Assembly: GCF_900018785.1 (NCBI RefSeq)
Contig: NZ_FCOY01000002.1
Coordinates: forward strand, 186,001 to 250,000
DNA from: Xanthomonas massiliensis
GTDB lineage: Bacteria; Pseudomonadota; Gammaproteobacteria; Xanthomonadales; Xanthomonadaceae
Length of the DNA stretch: 64,000 bases
Direction: 5' to 3'
Below the pieces are notes generated by a model. It was given only the letters and a program-made list of their open reading frames with translations, was not told the DNA's origin and made no database searches. How positions within the stretch are numbered: position 1 is the first letter of the stretch; every line of letters begins with the position of its first letter. A program made the position numbers and the translations under genes. Of this stretch, positions 62,455 through 64,000 are shown piece after piece.

Positions 62455-64000
62455 TCAGGTTTCGGGATAGCCCAGCCGGCGTGCCACCGGCGTGAGCAGC
62501 GCGAAGGGCTCGGCCAGCAGGCCGGCATAGCGGCGCCAGTGGCCGGCCGGCAGCCGGCCCGGTTCCACCGGCAGCGCCGGGAAGGCCACGCCGAAGGCCT
62601 GCTGCAGGCGCGCGGCCAGCGCCTGCGGGTCGGCCTCGGTCTCGTCCATGCGCAGCAACTGGTGCGGGTACAGGTCCTGCGCGTGCAGGGTGGCCACCTG
62701 GCCCAGCACCGCGGCCAGCCAGGCCGCGGCCTGCAGCGGATCGGCCAGGGCCAGCGGCACCGGCGCGCCGGAGGCCAGCCAGTCCAGCAGCATGTCGCGC
62801 GGATCGCGCACGGCCAGCACCAGGCGTCCTTCGGGCAGGTACTGGCGCAACGCCGGCAACAGCGCGTTGTCCCACCACAGCAGCCAGTCGATGACGTTGC
62901 CGTCGTCGATCCCGCGCCCCGGCAGTGCCGCGCGCCAGGCGGCCACCAGCGACTGTGGCGTCAGCTCGCCGGCGGCCAGCCTGGCCAGGGTGTCGTAGCG
63001 CTGCAGCGGATCGGCCGGCGGCCGCGCGCCGATGCGGTCGCCGCGCAGGCGGGCGCTGGCGACGGCCAGCGCCGCCACCAGCCGCTCCACGTGCGCGCCG
63101 GGCGCTCCCCAGACCAGCAACGGCCGCGCGACGATGGCCGGGTCCACCGCCGCCAGCGGCGGCAGCTGCGCCGGGGGCGTGCCCAGCGGCGGCAGCGGCA
63201 GGCGCGCGCCGGCGATGCGGTGCTGGTGCGCCTGCCAGGTCGCCAGCGCATCGGCCGGCTGGCCGGCGCGGTCCTGCACCTGGCCCAGCCACGGCTGCAG
63301 TTCCTCCGCCACGCGCGCGCGCACGTCCTCCGGTGCGTCGTCGATGACCGCGCGCACGTGCGCGATGGCGGCCGGCGGGTCGCGCACCAGCAAGGCCTCG
63401 ACGATGCGCTGCTCGGCACCGACGTGGCCCGGCTGGATGTCCACGATGTGGCGGGCCACGGCCTCGGCGCGATCGCCCTCGCCGGCCATGTCGTGCACCC
63501 GCAGCAGGGCCTCCAGCGCCGGCACGTGGCCGGGCATGGCCTCGGTCCAGCGCTGCACCACCGCATGTGCCTCCGGCCCGCCGACCGGCTCCAGCGCCAG
63601 CCGCGCCAGCCACAGGTCGTGGGCGTCGCCGCGCGTGGCCAGCGCCGCCTCCAGGGTGGCGCGGGCATCGTCGAGGGTCCCCAGCCGGCGCCAGGCACCC
63701 AGCGCCAGCTGCAGGCTGGCGCGATCGTCCGGGGCCCGCGCCAGCACGCGCTTGAGATGGGCGATGGCCAGCGCCGGCTGGCCGGCCTGCAGGGCGACGC
63801 CGCCGACCAGGCGCTGCACCGCCAGGTTGTCCTCGTCGAGGGCGAGCAGGGCCTGCGCCTCGGCCAGGGCCTCGTCCGCGCGTCCCTGCTCCAGCACGAT
63901 GCGCGCCAGCAGCGCGCGCATCGGCGCCATCGCCGGGGCACGCTCGAGCAGGCGCCGGAACGCCTGCTCGGCGAAGGCCAGGTGGCCGTTGCGCAGGTAG
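62455..64000 (-). CDS. TPR protein with sulfotransferase-like C-terminal part (5' end outside window)
   Basis: The gene enters from the right edge, so the start is missing. The visible 514 codons begin with tetratricopeptide repeats (about 300 residues, for example EALAEAQALLALDEDNLAVQRLVGGVALQAGQPALAIAHLKRVLARAP). The rest has VARPLLVWGAPGAHVERLVAALA, which replaces the 5'-phosphosulfate loop of sulfotransferases, then WLLWWDNALLPALRQYLPEGRLVLAVRDPRDMLLDWLASG with the 3'-phosphate motif RDPRD. TPR-sulfotransferase fusions are common in proteobacteria; substrate unknown. Confidence 0.85.
   Translation of the reverse strand, partial: YLRNGHLAFAEQAFRRLLERAPAMAPMRALLARIVLEQGRADEALAEAQALLALDEDNLAVQRLVGGVALQAGQPALAIAHLKRVLARAPDDRASLQLALGAWRRLGTLDDARATLEAALATRGDAHDLWLARLALEPVGGPEAHAVVQRWTEAMPGHVPALEALLRVHDMAGEGDRAEAVARHIVDIQPGHVGAEQRIVEALLVRDPPAAIAHVRAVIDDAPEDVRARVAEELQPWLGQVQDRAGQPADALATWQAHQHRIAGARLPLPPLGTPPAQLPPLAAVDPAIVARPLLVWGAPGAHVERLVAALAVASARLRGDRIGARPPADPLQRYDTLARLAAGELTPQSLVAAWRAALPGRGIDDGNVIDWLLWWDNALLPALRQYLPEGRLVLAVRDPRDMLLDWLASGAPVPLALADPLQAAAWLAAVLGQVATLHAQDLYPHQLLRMDETEADPQALAARLQQAFGVAFPALPVEPGRLPAGHWRRYAGLLAEPFALLTPVARRLGYPET

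Overview
The window is GC-rich (about 70 percent by eye) chromosomal DNA from a gammaproteobacterium of the Lysobacteraceae (Xanthomonadaceae). This rests on the gene set: an Ax21-type outer-membrane protein, tandem lipoprotein sodC genes, a PepSY-phoP-phoQ operon, a C-rich-loop small RNA next to polA like Xanthomonas sX13, birA-coaX-SPOR followed by tRNA-Thr, and glnA / glnK-amtB / ntrBC. Genus cannot be fixed from the sequence. No transposase, prophage, rRNA or CRISPR array is visible; one tRNA is present.

Layout. 1-9.6 kb: a DesK/DesR-like two-component system and an ABC exporter on the minus strand, divergent from a second export operon (membrane-fusion adaptor, small DUF1330-like protein, MacB/LolD-type ATPase, two FtsX-type permeases). 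The kinase and regulator genes are pushed apart by a tandem repeat of about 173 bp whose unit resembles the 3' end of the kinase gene. 9.7-17.5 kb: a six-gene operon (class II HMG-CoA reductase, HMG-CoA lyase, small membrane protein, TctA-type permease, secreted Drp35-like lactonase, outer-membrane channel) divergent from a MocR regulator, with repeated ACAGTTG motifs in the shared promoter region. I read it as a complete uptake and degradation route for mevalonate or mevalonolactone; this is the most interesting system here.

17.5-26.7 kb: two EamA exporters, an M28 peptidase, a metallo-beta-lactamase-fold hydrolase, trpS, a CsbD-like stress protein, an entericidin-like lipoprotein with a textbook terminator, arginase, small proteins and tRNA-Thr(TGT). 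26.7-35 kb: SPOR protein, coaX, birA, mtfA, PepSY-phoPQ, dusA and the sX13-like RNA. 35-43.7 kb: polA, a DUF2782 lipoprotein, a universal stress protein behind a perfect FNR-type box, a secreted protein with three internal repeats, trmL, the Ax21-like protein, gpsA, secB and a rhodanese.

44-53.7 kb: a thioesterase, hemD-hemX-hemY, an MFS transporter, fadI, an unknown protein and two sodC genes. 53.7-60 kb is the nitrogen-control block: ntrC, ntrB, amtB, glnK and glnA are all on the minus strand; glnA has a near-perfect sigma-54 promoter with an upstream NtrC-type site, and glnK lies behind two strong hairpins. 60-64 kb: uppP, a META/DUF4377-type lipoprotein, a YbhB-type protein and a TPR/sulfotransferase-like gene cut by the window edge.

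Many genes are translationally coupled by 4-base ATGA or GTGA overlaps. Long open frames opposite real genes are common at this GC content and were ignored.
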